Shown here in pieces: positions 28,068 to 37,193 of a stretch of DNA of 64,000 nt (positions are counted from its first letter, which is position 1; each line of letters starts with the position of its first letter). Made by a program: the position numbers and the translations under genes. This DNA is from Pediococcus inopinatus (GTDB lineage: Bacteria > Bacillota > Bacilli > Lactobacillales > Lactobacillaceae): NCBI RefSeq assembly GCF_002982135.1, contig NZ_CP019981.1, positions 1,674,001 through 1,738,000 on the forward strand, in the 5' to 3' direction. Below the pieces are notes generated by a model that was given only the letters and a program-made list of their open reading frames with translations, was not told where the DNA came from and ran no database searches.

Positions 28068-29471
28068 TTAAAGCGCAGAAACTGTGGTCATAATTAACCA
28101 AATGTTCAGTATAACCAGCACGACTGCGGCAACCCAAGCACAAACCTTAACCCAAGGGCGGTTTGCAAACTCACCCATGATTTTCTTACTACTGGTAAAG
28201 ATAATCAGTGGAATCATGGCAAATGGTAACGCGACACTCAAGAATACCTGTGAAAATGTCAGTAAGTTTTCAATTTTGGCTTCATTACCGTGATAATAAA
28301 TGGCAAATGCTAAAACTGGCAAAACAGAAACAAGTCGGGTAAGTAAACGTTGTGCCCACATTGGCATTCTTAAACGAATGAACCCTTCCATGATAATTTG
28401 TCCAGAAAGTGTTCCTGTAATTGTTGAACTTTGACCTGATGATAACAGAGCCACGGCAAACAATGTACTTAGAACTGGGCTCGCAATTGCACCAACAATC
28501 TTTGAATCATCCAAAGCGTTGTATAAATCAACGAAACGACCCAAATCTGAATTAGTTCCAAAGAATAATGCAGCACCTAAAATCAAAAGTAAACAGTTGA
28601 CAACAAATGCGACAGTTAGCTGCATATTAGAATCAGCTACTGTGTATCGAATGGCGCTCTTGAGACTCTTAGAATCATCACGATCAAAGTCTCGCGTTTG
28701 AGAAATTGATGAGCCAAGGTACAAGTTATGAGGCATAACCGTGGCACCAACAATTCCTAATCCGATGTATAACATTGATTTATTTTGAATCAAATCTCTA
28801 CCGGGAGCAAAACCCTTTAATACTTCTGGCATGTTTGGTTGTGCCAAAATAACTTCATACAAGAAAACAATTAAAATGACGGCTACCAAGGTTGCCACAA
28901 TTGCTTCAATTTTTCGAAATCCTAGTTTCATTAACAACATTAACAGTAAAACATCAAACGTTGTAATGATAATACCGACAATCAGTGGGAATCCAAAGAG
29001 TAATTCCAACGCAATCGCTGATCCAATAATTTCCGCAACATCGGTGGCCATAATGGCTAGTTCGGTAATAATAAATAACACGATACCACCAAATTTGGAA
29101 GTCTTTTCACGCGTAAGTTGCGCCAAATCACGACCAGTTACAATTCCTAATCGAGCGGCCATTGCTTGTAATAACATCGCAATTAAACTCGAAATTAAAA
29201 TAACACTGAGTAATCGATACTTAAACTGAGCTCCACCAGAAATTGAAGTAATCCAATTACCAGGATCCATATACCCTACGGAAACTAGTACGCCTGGTCC
29301 GAGGTAAGCTAAAAATGTTCTTAAAATTCCTGCATTTTGAGGAACTGACACACTACCATTAATTTCATCTAGAGATTTATTTGCGCCACCTGTTGATGAA
29401 ATAATGTGATGCTTTTCTTTTGTTGCTGAGGGCACTTCCTTAATCTTGTCTTGGTCATTATTCTTTGCCAT
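28068..29471 (-). CDS. mntH: Manganese transporter of the Nramp family
   Basis: Proton-coupled Mn2+ importer. 467 residues, about 11 membrane segments after a polar N-terminus of about 45 residues. The two metal-binding signatures are present: [16 protein letters not shown] (the DPGN of the first helix) and [15 protein letters not shown] (the MPHN of the sixth). Lactobacilli use millimolar Mn in place of superoxide dismutase, which fits the neighbouring pox and nox. AGAGGAAATAGC precedes the ATG. Follows the universal stress protein gene by 43 bases and is likely co-transcribed with it. Confidence 0.94.
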   Translation of the reverse strand: MAKNNDQDKIKEVPSATKEKHHIISSTGGANKSLDEINGSVSVPQNAGILRTFLAYLGPGVLVSVGYMDPGNWITSISGGAQFKYRLLSVILISSLIAMLLQAMAARLGIVTGRDLAQLTREKTSKFGGIVLFIITELAIMATDVAEIIGSAIALELLFGFPLIVGIIITTFDVLLLMLLMKLGFRKIEAIVATLVAVILIVFLYEVILAQPNMPEVLKGFAPGRDLIQNKSMLYIGLGIVGATVMPHNLYLGSSISQTRDFDRDDSKSLKSAIRYTVADSNMQLTVAFVVNCLLLILGAALFFGTNSDLGRFVDLYNALDDSKIVGAIASPVLSTLFAVALLSSGQSSTITGTLSGQIIMEGFIRLRMPMWAQRLLTRLVSVLPVLAFAIYYHGNEAKIENLLTFSQVFLSVALPFAMIPLIIFTSSKKIMGEFANRPWVKVCAWVAAVVLVILNIWLIMTTVSAL

Positions 29472-29514
29472 GCTATTTCCTCTTTTCTATCATTCTCAAA
29501 ATTCAATCTCTGAA

Positions 29515-29976
29515 TTATCGAACTACGATTACGGAAACCTGTGCCCGTTTTGCAATTCTTAATCCTACTGCTCCTGGAACTTTATGTTTTGAATCTTCTG
29601 TATCTGATCCACACACAATTAGATCTGGTTTAAATCTAGGAATTACTTTTTCTAAGATGACATCATCGACATCGCTTGCGCCAACTGTCAACCCAGTAAG
29701 ATGTTCAACTCCAAGTTCTTCAGCAATTTCCATATAATCTGAAACGGCCTGACGAACTTCATCTTCTTTTTTGTCAACTTTACCAGGGGTCATGACATCA
29801 AAAATGCTGACATCATCATCTTCTAGTACTGACACAATACATAACTCGACTTGATAATCATGAGCCATTGTTGCCGCATATCGGAAAGCCCTTGTGGAAG
29901 AATTGGGATCATCAGCATCCACCGTCAACAATATTCTCTGAAATGCAAATGGTTCTTTTAACTTATCGACTTGCAT
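29515..29976 (-). CDS. Universal stress protein (UspA family)
   Basis: 153 residues. Seen: FQRILLTVDADDPNSSTRAFRYAATMA at the N-terminus and the nucleotide-binding motif DLIVCGSDTEDSKHKVPGAVGLRIAKRAQVSVIVVR at the end, close to the G-2x-G-9x-G pattern of ATP-binding Usp proteins but with imperfect glycines. AAAGGAGGTTTGCT precedes the ATG. Lies directly upstream of mntH; the pairing suggests a link between stress state and manganese uptake. Confidence 0.88.
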   Translation of the reverse strand: MQVDKLKEPFAFQRILLTVDADDPNSSTRAFRYAATMAHDYQVELCIVSVLEDDDVSIFDVMTPGKVDKKEDEVRQAVSDYMEIAEELGVEHLTGLTVGASDVDDVILEKVIPRFKPDLIVCGSDTEDSKHKVPGAVGLRIAKRAQVSVIVVR

Positions 29977-30154
29977 AGCAAACCTCCTTTAAGCTTTCTT
30001 AAACTCTGTCGCCTTATTGATAGTAACACTTACTATTTAAAAATTCTACAAAAAGATGGCTATTAATCAAAAAAAAGTAAATATAAGTTTGATTTAAATT
30101 TAGGTACACCTTAATTTAATAATTATAGGCTTATTCCAATATCATATCTAATAA

Positions 30155-30186
30155 AAAGCACACGATCTAAAAAGATCGTGTGCTTT
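30155..30186 (-). terminator. Terminator after the MFS gene
   Basis: AAAGCACACGATCT / AGATCGTGTGCTTT, a perfect 14-bp stem followed by T-rich sequence on the minus strand. Confidence 0.9.
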
Positions 30187-30193
30187 ATGGATA

Positions 30194-31606
30194 TTATTCT
30201 TTAGTTTGTGTTGCATGACGCCGAGTACTTTTGTTAATAATCACGGTAATTAAAGCCACGATTGCTAAAACACTCAAAATAATGTAATCAATCTTTGAAC
30301 CTTGCCGAACTTGTGAAAAAGTGGAGCCACCATGTAGCTCTAATGCACTAATGACGGAAGCCAAAATCACAGTTCCCATCGCACCAGCATATTGCTGCAT
30401 CATATTAAACAATGAGTTAATATCGCCCCGTTTTTCCGGAATAACTTGCTGACTAGCAGCTCCCATTACGTTTCCAAAACTGAAGGCAACCCCAATTCTA
30501 AGGACGACAAACAACGCTAATAAGATCATGGAAGTCATGACATTATTCAAGAAGAAGAACAAGACAGCGGATGCTAAGAGACAGATGTTACCAATCATTA
30601 ATGGTAGAAAAGCACCCTTTTTATCCATAATCGCCCCGGTACTTGGTGAAATAATTGCCCCAATCAATGCTCCTGGTAGCACTAATAATCCAGCTACCAT
30701 GGACGTTTGATGCAAGTTAACTTCTGCAACCATCGGCAATAACCATGAAATACCAATATTAACAAAGGCTAACACAAAGTAATTTATTAAATGGAGAAAA
30801 ACTGATTTCTTTTTAAGTAAACTAAAATCAATAACTTCTTTTGCACTCTTGGAGTTATACCATGCGTAACTTGCCAAAAGTAGAACTGAAACCACTAATG
30901 AAATCCAGAAGGCTGCAGATGTCCAACCGGCTAATCCGGCTTCATTAAAGGTCCAGACAAACCCGATTAGCACCAAACTTAGCCAAACCATGCCAATGCT
31001 ATCAAAGGACAATTTTTCACCTGGTTTATGTTGGACCGGAATGTCGATATTTATCATTCCCATAACCAGCACAATCACACTTAGAGGTAAAACCACCCAG
31101 AAAATCCAACGCCAATTCATCAGTGTGTTCAAGATCCCACCATACGTCGGTCCTAAAGCTGGTGATAAAGAAGTTAACATACTTGCAACGCCATTATAGG
31201 TGCCGACGTGCTGACTAGGAATCTTAACGTTAATAATTTGAAACATTAATGGTGTGGCTAATCCTGTCGCAATCGCTTGAATCATCCGACCAATTAGTAA
31301 AATCCAAAAAGTATCTGCAATCGCACACACGATTGATCCCACAATAAAGGCTGCGGCTGAGAAAATAAAAATCGATCGAAACTTGAAACGACGCATAATA
31401 AACGCCATTGCTGCCATCATAATGGTAACTAACAGCAGATAGGCAGTTGTAATCCATTGGACCGTCCCCACACTCACGCTAAATTGGTTACTTAAAGTAT
31501 TCATGGTCACGTTAAGCGAAGCTTCAACTAAAATTCACATAAAGGAAATCATCCCGGCCGATACGATCGCTAGTTTTGTTTTAAGTGAAATCTTTTCTTC
31601 ATCCAT
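30194..31606 (-). pseudogene. MFS drug exporter (DHA2, EmrB/QacA type) broken by an in-frame stop at codon 24
   Basis: The intact frame from 31510 to 30194 encodes about 12 remaining hydrophobic segments with SVGTVQWITTAYLLLVTIMMA, GRMIQAIATGLATPLMFQI and SPALGPTYGGIL, typical of 14-helix DHA2 multidrug exporters. The same frame continues upstream to an ATG at 31606 (MDEEKISLKTKLAIVSAGMI, then SFM) but is interrupted by TGA at 31537-31535, followed by ILVEASLNVTMNTLSNQF. A glycine codon GGA changed to TGA would explain it, because SFMGILVEASLNVT is a natural first helix for this family. Translation from 31510 would lack half of helix 1. Called a pseudogene, though a sequencing error cannot be excluded. 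Confidence 0.8.
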
Positions 31607-31663
31607 GCTTGTAACTCATCTCCTTGACTCATTTTTATTCATTTATAAATAATTTCAAAACAC

Positions 31664-31712
31664 AAGGACACTTACAGTCAGGAACTTTTCAGCTGACTGC
31701 GTGTCCTTGAAT
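31664..31712. repeat. Two-part inverted repeat upstream of the MFS gene
   Basis: AAGGACAC and CAGTCAG pair with CTGACTG and GTGTCCTT around an 11-base loop. It could end the lpd transcript (TTGTGTTTTG follows on the minus strand) or be an operator of the exporter gene. Confidence 0.6.
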
Positions 31713-31752
31713 AGGTTAATTTAATTTGTAAATTTTTTTAAAATACTTTTTT

Positions 31753-31949
31753 CCGCTGAGCTTTAGGACCGCTCGTGGAGGCAGTGAGTCAAATATAACT
31801 ATGACTCCCGCGGGATTGCGATCCCACACTACGTCACTAATTGGAATGATTTTCGGTTCGAAAATCTTTTATATTCCGTACGTTGTCGATTCTTGTGGCA
31901 CAATTCAGCCGCAAGAACTCGCATCCAGAACGCCTTCGCCTGTTATTTT
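31753..31949 (-). repeat. Degenerate or chimeric palindromic module
   Basis: Begins like its right-hand neighbour (CCGCTGAGCTTTAGGA, then GCTCGTGGAGGCAG, AAATATAAC and GCGGGATTGCGATCCC) for about 85 bases, then loses the matching second arm. The rest carries unrelated small hairpins: GATTTTCG/CGAAAATC near 31850-31870, and TTCTTGTGGC/GCCGCAAGAA near 31890-31918 followed by CGCATCCAGAACG, which resembles the inner part of a module. It looks like the fusion of two module remnants. Confidence 0.6.
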
Positions 31950-32072
31950 CCGCTGAGCTTTAGGAACGCTCGTGGAGGCAGCTAGTTAAATATAACCACG
32001 CTTCCCGCGGGATTGCGATCCCGCATCCAGCACGGTTATATTTAACTAGCTTAACGCCTCCACTCGCGCACT
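31950..32072 (-). repeat. Palindromic module after lpdB
   Basis: 123 bases, read on the minus strand from 32072. Clamp GTGGAGGC/GCCTCCAC; one-sided bulge GTTAA; stem arms GCTAGTTAAATATAACC and GGTTATATTTAACTAGC, a perfect 17 bp; apical hairpin GCGGGATCGCAATCCCGC. The inner segment CTGGATGCGGGATCGC is identical to that of the module at 60359. The far end GTTCCTAAAGCTCAGCGG corresponds to the CTGTCCTAAAGCAGTGAGCGG junction elsewhere. The lpdB stop TAG lies in its first bases. Confidence 0.85.
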
Positions 32073-32631
32073 ATTCCTTCCATCTTTCATCCACATCATT
32101 CGGAATCCCAAACGCATCCAACACCTTCATCGTCTGATGCTTCACGATATCTTCAATTGTCTTGGGATGATTATAAAACTCTGGCATCGGGGGGATAATT
32201 TGCGCCCCAATTTTTGCTAGCTTCGTCAAATTTTCCAAATGAATCACACTCAATGGCGTTTCTCTTGGCACAATAACTAGCTTTCGTTGCTCCTTAATCG
32301 TGACATCCGCCGCGCGCGTAATCAAATTATCGCCGATTCCATACGCAATCGTCGCCACCGTTTTCATACTAGCCGGCACAATCACCATGCCATCATTTAA
32401 AAATGAGCCACTTGAAATTGTTGCCCCTTGATCATTAATGTTATAGGTCTCATCAGCTAATGCGTTAATTTGCTTCAAAGAATAGTCCGTTTCTAACTCC
32501 AGATTCTTTTTAGCCCACTGACTCATTACCAAATGAACTTCTACATCATCCATTTGATGCAACTTCTCCAACAAATCAATCGCATAAACAGTGCCCGACG
32601 CACCAGTGATTCCGACGATAATTTTTTTCAT
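32071..32631 (-). CDS. lpdB: UbiX-family flavin prenyltransferase, subunit B of phenolic acid decarboxylase
   Basis: Makes prenylated FMN, the cofactor required by the UbiD-type decarboxylase encoded just upstream. 186 residues. Seen: KKIIVGITGASGTVYAIDLLEKL at the N-terminus (flavin-binding), GSFLNDGMVIVPASMKTVATIAYG, the LVIVPRETPLSVIHLENLTKLA segment and IIPPMPEFYNHP, all UbiX signatures. The ATG at 32631 follows AGGAAAGGCG and lies 21 bases after the lpdC stop; an in-frame ATG seven codons upstream overlaps that site. The stop codon falls inside the palindromic module. Confidence 0.93.
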   Translation of the reverse strand: MKKIIVGITGASGTVYAIDLLEKLHQMDDVEVHLVMSQWAKKNLELETDYSLKQINALADETYNINDQGATISSGSFLNDGMVIVPASMKTVATIAYGIGDNLITRAADVTIKEQRKLVIVPRETPLSVIHLENLTKLAKIGAQIIPPMPEFYNHPKTIEDIVKHQTMKVLDAFGIPNDVDERWKE

Positions 32632-32652
32632 GTCCACGCCTTTCCTATTCAA

Positions 32653-34128
32653 TTATTCTAGATATTTCTTCCAATCTTTAACTTCTTTAAATTGGGCTCT
32701 TTCAAATTGATCCTTCATATCAAACGGTACCGTGCCATCAATGATTAATTTCGATGACATTCCTCGTGTCCGAATGGATTTTGGATCATATTCAGGACGT
32801 TCTGATGGATCCAATGGATGGTTCCGCATTCCTGGCAAGACCACAATATCTTGATCAGCTTGGAAACGTGTATTAATGGTCCAAACCACATCATTCATAT
32901 CAAAAATGTCCACATCTTCATCAACTAAGAAAACAGTTTTTAATTCTTTAAATGATGAGAATGCGAGTAAGGCAGCCTGACGTTGAATACCCTCATCAGC
33001 CTCATTTTCCTTCCGAATTTGCATGATGGTCATTAATTTACCACCACCTGCGGGAGGATTGTACACATTCAAAACTTTGCCAGGGATTGCCCGGTTCGTT
33101 AAGGATAAGATACTTGCTTCCGTTGGGATTCCGGCCATGCTGACATGTTCCTCAGAAGGTCCGATTACACTTTGCATAATAGGATCATTTCGATGCGTTA
33201 CCGCAGTAACTTTGATAACTTGTAATGCAGGATTTGCATCACCATCGTATCCAGGAAATTCAGGCATTGCTTTGCCAGTATGTGTATTGATATCTTCTTG
33301 AATCCGTTCGTTAGGCATAATGTAGCCTTCCAAAGTGTATTCAGAACGAGCAATAGCTTTTTCATCAACCGTCAATCCATCAACTAATTGGACAGCTTCT
33401 TGACGAATGGCACCTGCAACACCTAATTCGTTGTAGCCTAATGGCGTTGTCGGTGGCTCAAAAGTAGCCCCAATGGTTATGGCAGGATCCAAACCAATAT
33501 TAATGGTGATTGGCATTGGTTTGTTCATTTCTTCATATTCTTTAGCGAATGCGCCGATATGACGTCCACCAGGCATGATGTAAATTCCTAATTTATCCTT
33601 ATCTTCTAAAACCATTCGGTGAATAGTTACGTCGCTCATTGTCTTGTCAGGATTGGAACCATAAACAACACCAACTGTGATGTATGGACCAGCATCTTTA
33701 GGTGTGTTTGTTGGGGCAGCCACTAATTTACGAATATCAAAATCTGGATCGGTTGCTTTATACACAACGTCATGAGCTGGCGCATCTTCTTCTTTAACCA
33801 TCACTGGATCAACCGGTTTTTCAACCGCGTCGTTCAAAAATTGACCTAAAGTATGATAGTCATGATGAAACATTTTTCCAACCCGTTTGCGACTTGCCAT
33901 TAAGCCCATTAACACCCGTGTATCCGGAAAACCCTTGACGTTGTTAAACATCATCGCTGGACCTTCTTGGGTTGGACGTTGTACAGTCCCACCTGCACCA
34001 ATGTAACGATAAACACCTGATAATTCAGCATCGGGATCAACTTCAACATCCGTTTCATGATATTGGCCAGGTTCTTTTTTTAACTCATCAAGAACTTTAC
34101 GCAAATCATAAACATCTTTTTTTGCCAT
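32653..34128 (-). CDS. lpdC: UbiD-family gallate/protocatechuate decarboxylase, catalytic subunit
   Basis: Decarboxylates hydroxybenzoates such as gallate using prenylated FMN. 491 residues. Long stretches (AELSGVYRYIGAGGTVQRP, EGPAMMFNNVKGFPDTRVL, SDVTIHRMVLEDKDKLGIY, ITINIGLDPAITIGATFEPP, SEYTLEGYIMPNERIQEDI, RGMSSKLIIDGTVPFDMKD) match what I remember of LpdC of Lactobacillus plantarum almost word for word. RMVL/GGRHIG and the SEYTLEGYI segment carry the Arg-Glu catalytic elements of UbiD. GGAGGTCATTAAT precedes the ATG. Divergent from the LysR gene. No lpdD or tannase gene is adjacent. Confidence 0.94.
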   Translation of the reverse strand: MAKKDVYDLRKVLDELKKEPGQYHETDVEVDPDAELSGVYRYIGAGGTVQRPTQEGPAMMFNNVKGFPDTRVLMGLMASRKRVGKMFHHDYHTLGQFLNDAVEKPVDPVMVKEEDAPAHDVVYKATDPDFDIRKLVAAPTNTPKDAGPYITVGVVYGSNPDKTMSDVTIHRMVLEDKDKLGIYIMPGGRHIGAFAKEYEEMNKPMPITINIGLDPAITIGATFEPPTTPLGYNELGVAGAIRQEAVQLVDGLTVDEKAIARSEYTLEGYIMPNERIQEDINTHTGKAMPEFPGYDGDANPALQVIKVTAVTHRNDPIMQSVIGPSEEHVSMAGIPTEASILSLTNRAIPGKVLNVYNPPAGGGKLMTIMQIRKENEADEGIQRQAALLAFSSFKELKTVFLVDEDVDIFDMNDVVWTINTRFQADQDIVVLPGMRNHPLDPSERPEYDPKSIRTRGMSSKLIIDGTVPFDMKDQFERAQFKEVKDWKKYLE

Positions 34129-34239
34129 ATTAATGACCTCCTAATTTTCAAATAATTATGCATAAATCTTCCGATCACGCACCGTAATTTCATTATATGA
34201 GTGCAAATCCTTGCGAACAAATCGCGTTTCGACTAGCAT

Positions 34240-34256
34240 TATTCCCAACAGGAATA
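34240..34256. promoter_or_regulatory. Candidate LysR-type operator
   Basis: TATTCC-CAACA-GGAATA, a perfect 6-bp dyad of the T-N11-A kind, 19 bases upstream of the LysR start and inside the 147-bp divergent promoter region with lpdC. Confidence 0.5.
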
Positions 34257-34275
34257 TTAGAAATGAGGCTTTGTT

Positions 34276-35169
34276 ATGACCATTGATGATTTGCAAGACT
34301 TTGTCGTTTTATATCAAACCCGGAATGTATCAGATGCGGCGGTAGAACTCATGATGACCCAATCTGCGCTATCTAAACGCATTCAGGCCATGGAAAATGG
34401 ACTGTCTGCCAAACTAATTTCAACCAAAAATAAACGCCACCTGGTCATTACTGAAAGTGGCGAAACCTTTTTTCGATATGCGGAAACCATTTTGACACAA
34501 TATCAATTGCTCACTAATGAACTGGCGGAATATCGCGAACTAAAAAAAGGAACGCTGCACATTGGCAGTGTTCCCGTGATGTCACAATATGGGCTAATGG
34601 AAAAAACAAGTCGGTTTATGGCTGATTATCCACAAATTAACATTCGCCTCGAAGAACTTGAAGGCGATGAACTTTTGGATATGCTGCAAACAAAACAGTT
34701 AGACCTTGGAGTTCTCCGGAATATGCAGTCCCAATTATTGAATAAATCGCAATTTCAATTTATCGATATCGACAAGGATGAACTCAAAGTGATTCTCCCA
34801 GTTACGCATCCCCTGGCCAAACAAAAAAGGATTTCGATGAGTGACTTGCACGATGTTGATGTGGTGTCGCTGAATCCGGGCTCTGGCATTTATGAACAGG
34901 TTGGTAAACTCTATCAGCAGGCGGGTTTTACACCTAACATTCGGTTCACGACGACTCATATTGAAACCCTATTGGGAATTATTGAAAAGTCGGAACGAGT
35001 AACATTCTTGTTTGAAAAATCGGCGGAACCGTTTATGACGGCGCAATTTGTGAGTCGTTCGTTCGAAACGCCAATTTATAATAAATTGCAGTTGGTGTAT
35101 CCGCAGGGAGAATTGACCCAGGCGGGAAGAAGATTTGTGAAGTATATAGTGAGCGGAACAAAACGTTAA
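34276..35169 (+). CDS. LysR-family regulator next to lpdBC
   Basis: 297 residues. N-terminal winged helix (MTIDDLQDFVVLYQTRNVSDAAVELMMTQ... with SALSKRIQAMENGLSAKL) and a C-terminal effector domain (GTLHIGSVPVMSQYGLMEK, FMADYPQINIRLEELEGDELLDML, LPVTHPLAKQK). Divergent to lpdC, the usual arrangement for a LysR regulator acting on the neighbouring operon, so an aromatic acid is the likely inducer. The last six codons before the stop (VSGTKR) and the TAA itself are encoded by the conserved start of palindromic module 1, so the C-terminus appears to have been set by that element. Confidence 0.88.
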   Translation: MTIDDLQDFVVLYQTRNVSDAAVELMMTQSALSKRIQAMENGLSAKLISTKNKRHLVITESGETFFRYAETILTQYQLLTNELAEYRELKKGTLHIGSVPVMSQYGLMEKTSRFMADYPQINIRLEELEGDELLDMLQTKQLDLGVLRNMQSQLLNKSQFQFIDIDKDELKVILPVTHPLAKQKRISMSDLHDVDVVSLNPGSGIYEQVGKLYQQAGFTPNIRFTTTHIETLLGIIEKSERVTFLFEKSAEPFMTAQFVSRSFETPIYNKLQLVYPQGELTQAGRRFVKYIVSGTKR

Positions 35170-35956
35170 GGCCCACTAAAATAAGGGAATCGGAAGCGGG
35201 ATCGCATCCCGCTGGGAGGTTCACTTATTTTTGGGGGCTTGTTTTGAGGAGCTGTCCTAAAGCAGTGAGCGGATCAAAACGTTAAAGCCCACTAAAATAA
35301 GAGGACCGGAGGCGGGATCGCATCCCGTTGGGAGGTTCACTTATTTTTGGGGGCTTGTTTTGAGGAGCTGTCCTAAAAAGAGTGAGTGGATCAAAACGTT
35401 AAAGCCCACTAAAATAAGAGGACCGGAGGCGGGATCGCATCCCGCTGGGAGGTTCACTTATTTTGGGGGCTTGTTTTGTGTAGCTGTCCTAAAGCAGTGA
35501 GCGGAACAAAGCGATTAAACCTTAAAATCTAAGGGTGACGGCGGTAGGATCGCAATCCTGCCAGAGGCGCACTTAGATTTTAAGGTTTGCTTTGTGAAGC
35601 TGTCCTAAAAAAGTGAGTGGATCAAAACGTTAAAGCCCACTAAAATAAGAGGACCGGAGGCGGGATCGCATCCCGCTGGGAGGTTCACTTATTTTGGTGG
35701 GCTTGTTTTGAGGAGCTGTCCTAAAGCAGTGAGCGGATCAAAGCGATTAAACCTTAAAATCTAAGGGTGACGGCGGTAGGATCGCAATCCTGCCAGAGGC
35801 GCACTTAGATTTTAAGGTTTGCTTTGAGGAGCTGTCCTAAAATAGTGAGTGGGTCAAAACGTTAAAGCCTGAATAAATAGGAGTGCTGTAAACAGGAGGA
35901 TTCCTCCTGTAGGCATTCCTATTTATTCAGGCTTGTGTTGAGGAACTGTCCTAAAA
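35148..35956 (+). repeat. Tandem array of seven palindromic modules
   Basis: Modules at 35148-35262, 35264-35380, 35381-35494, 35496-35610, 35612-35726, 35728-35842 and 35844-35956 (113-117 bases, period about 116). Each starts AGTGAGYGGRHCAAARC and ends AGCTGTCCTAAA or ACTGTCCTAAA. Inside: clamp CAAAAC/GTTTTG (or CAAAGC/GCTTTG), a one-sided GTT or GATT bulge, long arms, then an apical hairpin. Three stem types occur: A, AAGCCCACTAAAATAAG with its partner (modules 1, 2, 3, 5); B, AAACCTTAAAATCTAAG (4, 6); C, AAGCCTGAATAAATAGGA (7). B and C arms are perfectly complementary, A nearly so. The apex also changes: GCGGGATCGCATCCCGC in A, GGTAGGAT..ATCCTGCC in B, ACAGGAGGATTCCTCCTGT in C. No U run follows, so they are not ordinary terminators. 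Confidence 0.9.
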
Positions 35957-36115
35957 GCAAGCAGAACCACCACTAAGCCCACCAAAATAACAGAACCTAA
36001 AATTACCAAGCGAAAAATCTTAACAATTTTATCCGCAACATTCCCTAAAACTTGTGGTATGCTCTTAACAATTCAATGTCACTTAGCAGCGTTCAAATTT
36101 TAGGAGGATTTAAAA
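35957..36115. other. Spacer with module remnant before adenine deaminase
   Basis: No gene. AAGCCCACCAAAATAACAG near 35975 resembles the first arm of stem type A and may be the remains of an eighth module. The rest must hold the promoter of the adenine deaminase gene. Confidence 0.45.
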
Positions 36116-37135
36116 ATGGCAACCACAGTTTCACGGGAGTTCATTGATAATTTACCAAAAGCAGAATTGCATGTTCACTTGGAAGGAACGCTGGAACCTG
36201 AGCTAAGACTCAAATTAGCTCAAAAGAACCACATTGACATTGGAACAACTTCCCTTGAGAACTTGAAAGCAACGTATCAATACGACACATTGGCCTCATT
36301 TCTCGCAGTTTACTATTCGGCAATGGCCGTGCTTCAAACGGAAGACGACTTTTATGATTTGGCATTTACCTATCTAAAAAAGGCCCGCCAAAACAACGTT
36401 CGCCACGTCGAAATGTTTTTTGATCCCCAGGCCCATACAAGCCGTGGCATCAGTTTTGAAACAGTCATCAATGGGTTATCGAAGGCCACCAAAGATGCTA
36501 AAGAAATTGGCGTGGACGCGCAACTGGTCATGTGTTTTCTGCGTGATTTTTCCAAAGAATCTGCGCGGAAAACATTGCTAGCTGCTGAACCGTATCATGA
36601 AAAAATATTAGGGATTGGGCTCGATTCGGATGAGCACAACAATCCGCCTCTAAAATTTTCAACGCCATTCGAAAAGGCCGTTTCCTCAGGTTATCACATT
36701 ACAATGCACGCTGATGTGGATCAAATCGATTCCATTGACCATATCAAACAAGCTTTAGAAGTCATTGGTGTTGAGCGTTTAGATCATGGTACCAACATCG
36801 TTGAAAATCCAGATTTAATCAAGTTTGCTTGTGCACATAAGATTGGGTTAACCTCTTGTCCAAACTCAAATAAATTTTTAAGCCAAGATATGAAAAATCA
36901 TGAGGTTAAAACTTTACTTGATTACAACGTAAAAATTAGCATTAATTCAGACGACCCCGCTTATTTTGGCGGCTTTATCAATGATAATTATTGGGCCATC
37001 GCCCAGACCGCAAATCTAACGCAAGCCCAAGTTGTCAAACTAGCAAAAAACTCATTTGACACAGCTTGGATTAGTGAAAAACAAAAAGCTAGTTACCAAA
37101 ACGAAATTGATTCCTACGTGGCTAGCACTAATTAA
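36116..37135 (+). CDS. Adenine deaminase (adenosine deaminase superfamily)
   Basis: Zinc amidohydrolase, 339 residues. Metal and catalytic parts: KAELHVHLEGTLEP at the start, ITMHADVDQ, ERLDHGTNIVE, and ISINSDDPAYFGG. The segments VEMFFDPQAHTSRGISFETVINGL and GIGLDSDEHNNPPLKFSTPFEKA are those of the adenine deaminase branch (fungal Aah1-like type), where adenosine deaminases differ, so hypoxanthine production from adenine is the better prediction. TAGGAGGATTTAAAA precedes the ATG. Monocistronic, with a terminator. Confidence 0.85.
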   Translation: MATTVSREFIDNLPKAELHVHLEGTLEPELRLKLAQKNHIDIGTTSLENLKATYQYDTLASFLAVYYSAMAVLQTEDDFYDLAFTYLKKARQNNVRHVEMFFDPQAHTSRGISFETVINGLSKATKDAKEIGVDAQLVMCFLRDFSKESARKTLLAAEPYHEKILGIGLDSDEHNNPPLKFSTPFEKAVSSGYHITMHADVDQIDSIDHIKQALEVIGVERLDHGTNIVENPDLIKFACAHKIGLTSCPNSNKFLSQDMKNHEVKTLLDYNVKISINSDDPAYFGGFINDNYWAIAQTANLTQAQVVKLAKNSFDTAWISEKQKASYQNEIDSYVASTN

Positions 37136-37144
37136 AACAAACTA

Positions 37145-37188
37145 AAAAAGCCAAGCTGCTGGAAAATTTCTAGCTTGCTTGGCTTTTT
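37145..37188. terminator. Bidirectional terminator
   Basis: AAAAAGCCAAGC ... GCTTGGCTTTTT with inner GGAAAATTTC; lies between the convergent adenine deaminase and YoaK-like genes. Confidence 0.9.
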
Positions 37189-37193
37189 ACTAA

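Noticed and set aside
35148..35956. Palindromic modules as simple tandem Rho-independent terminators
   Set aside because: No T run follows the stems on the strand of the preceding gene, seven in a row would be pointless, and the conserved parts are the flanks and not the stem.
35148..35956. Modules as integron attC sites
   Set aside because: The placement at gene 3' ends and the bulged hairpin are suggestive, but the attC core (GTTRRRY with its complement) is not found in the proper positions and no integron integrase is visible. Kept only as an analogy.
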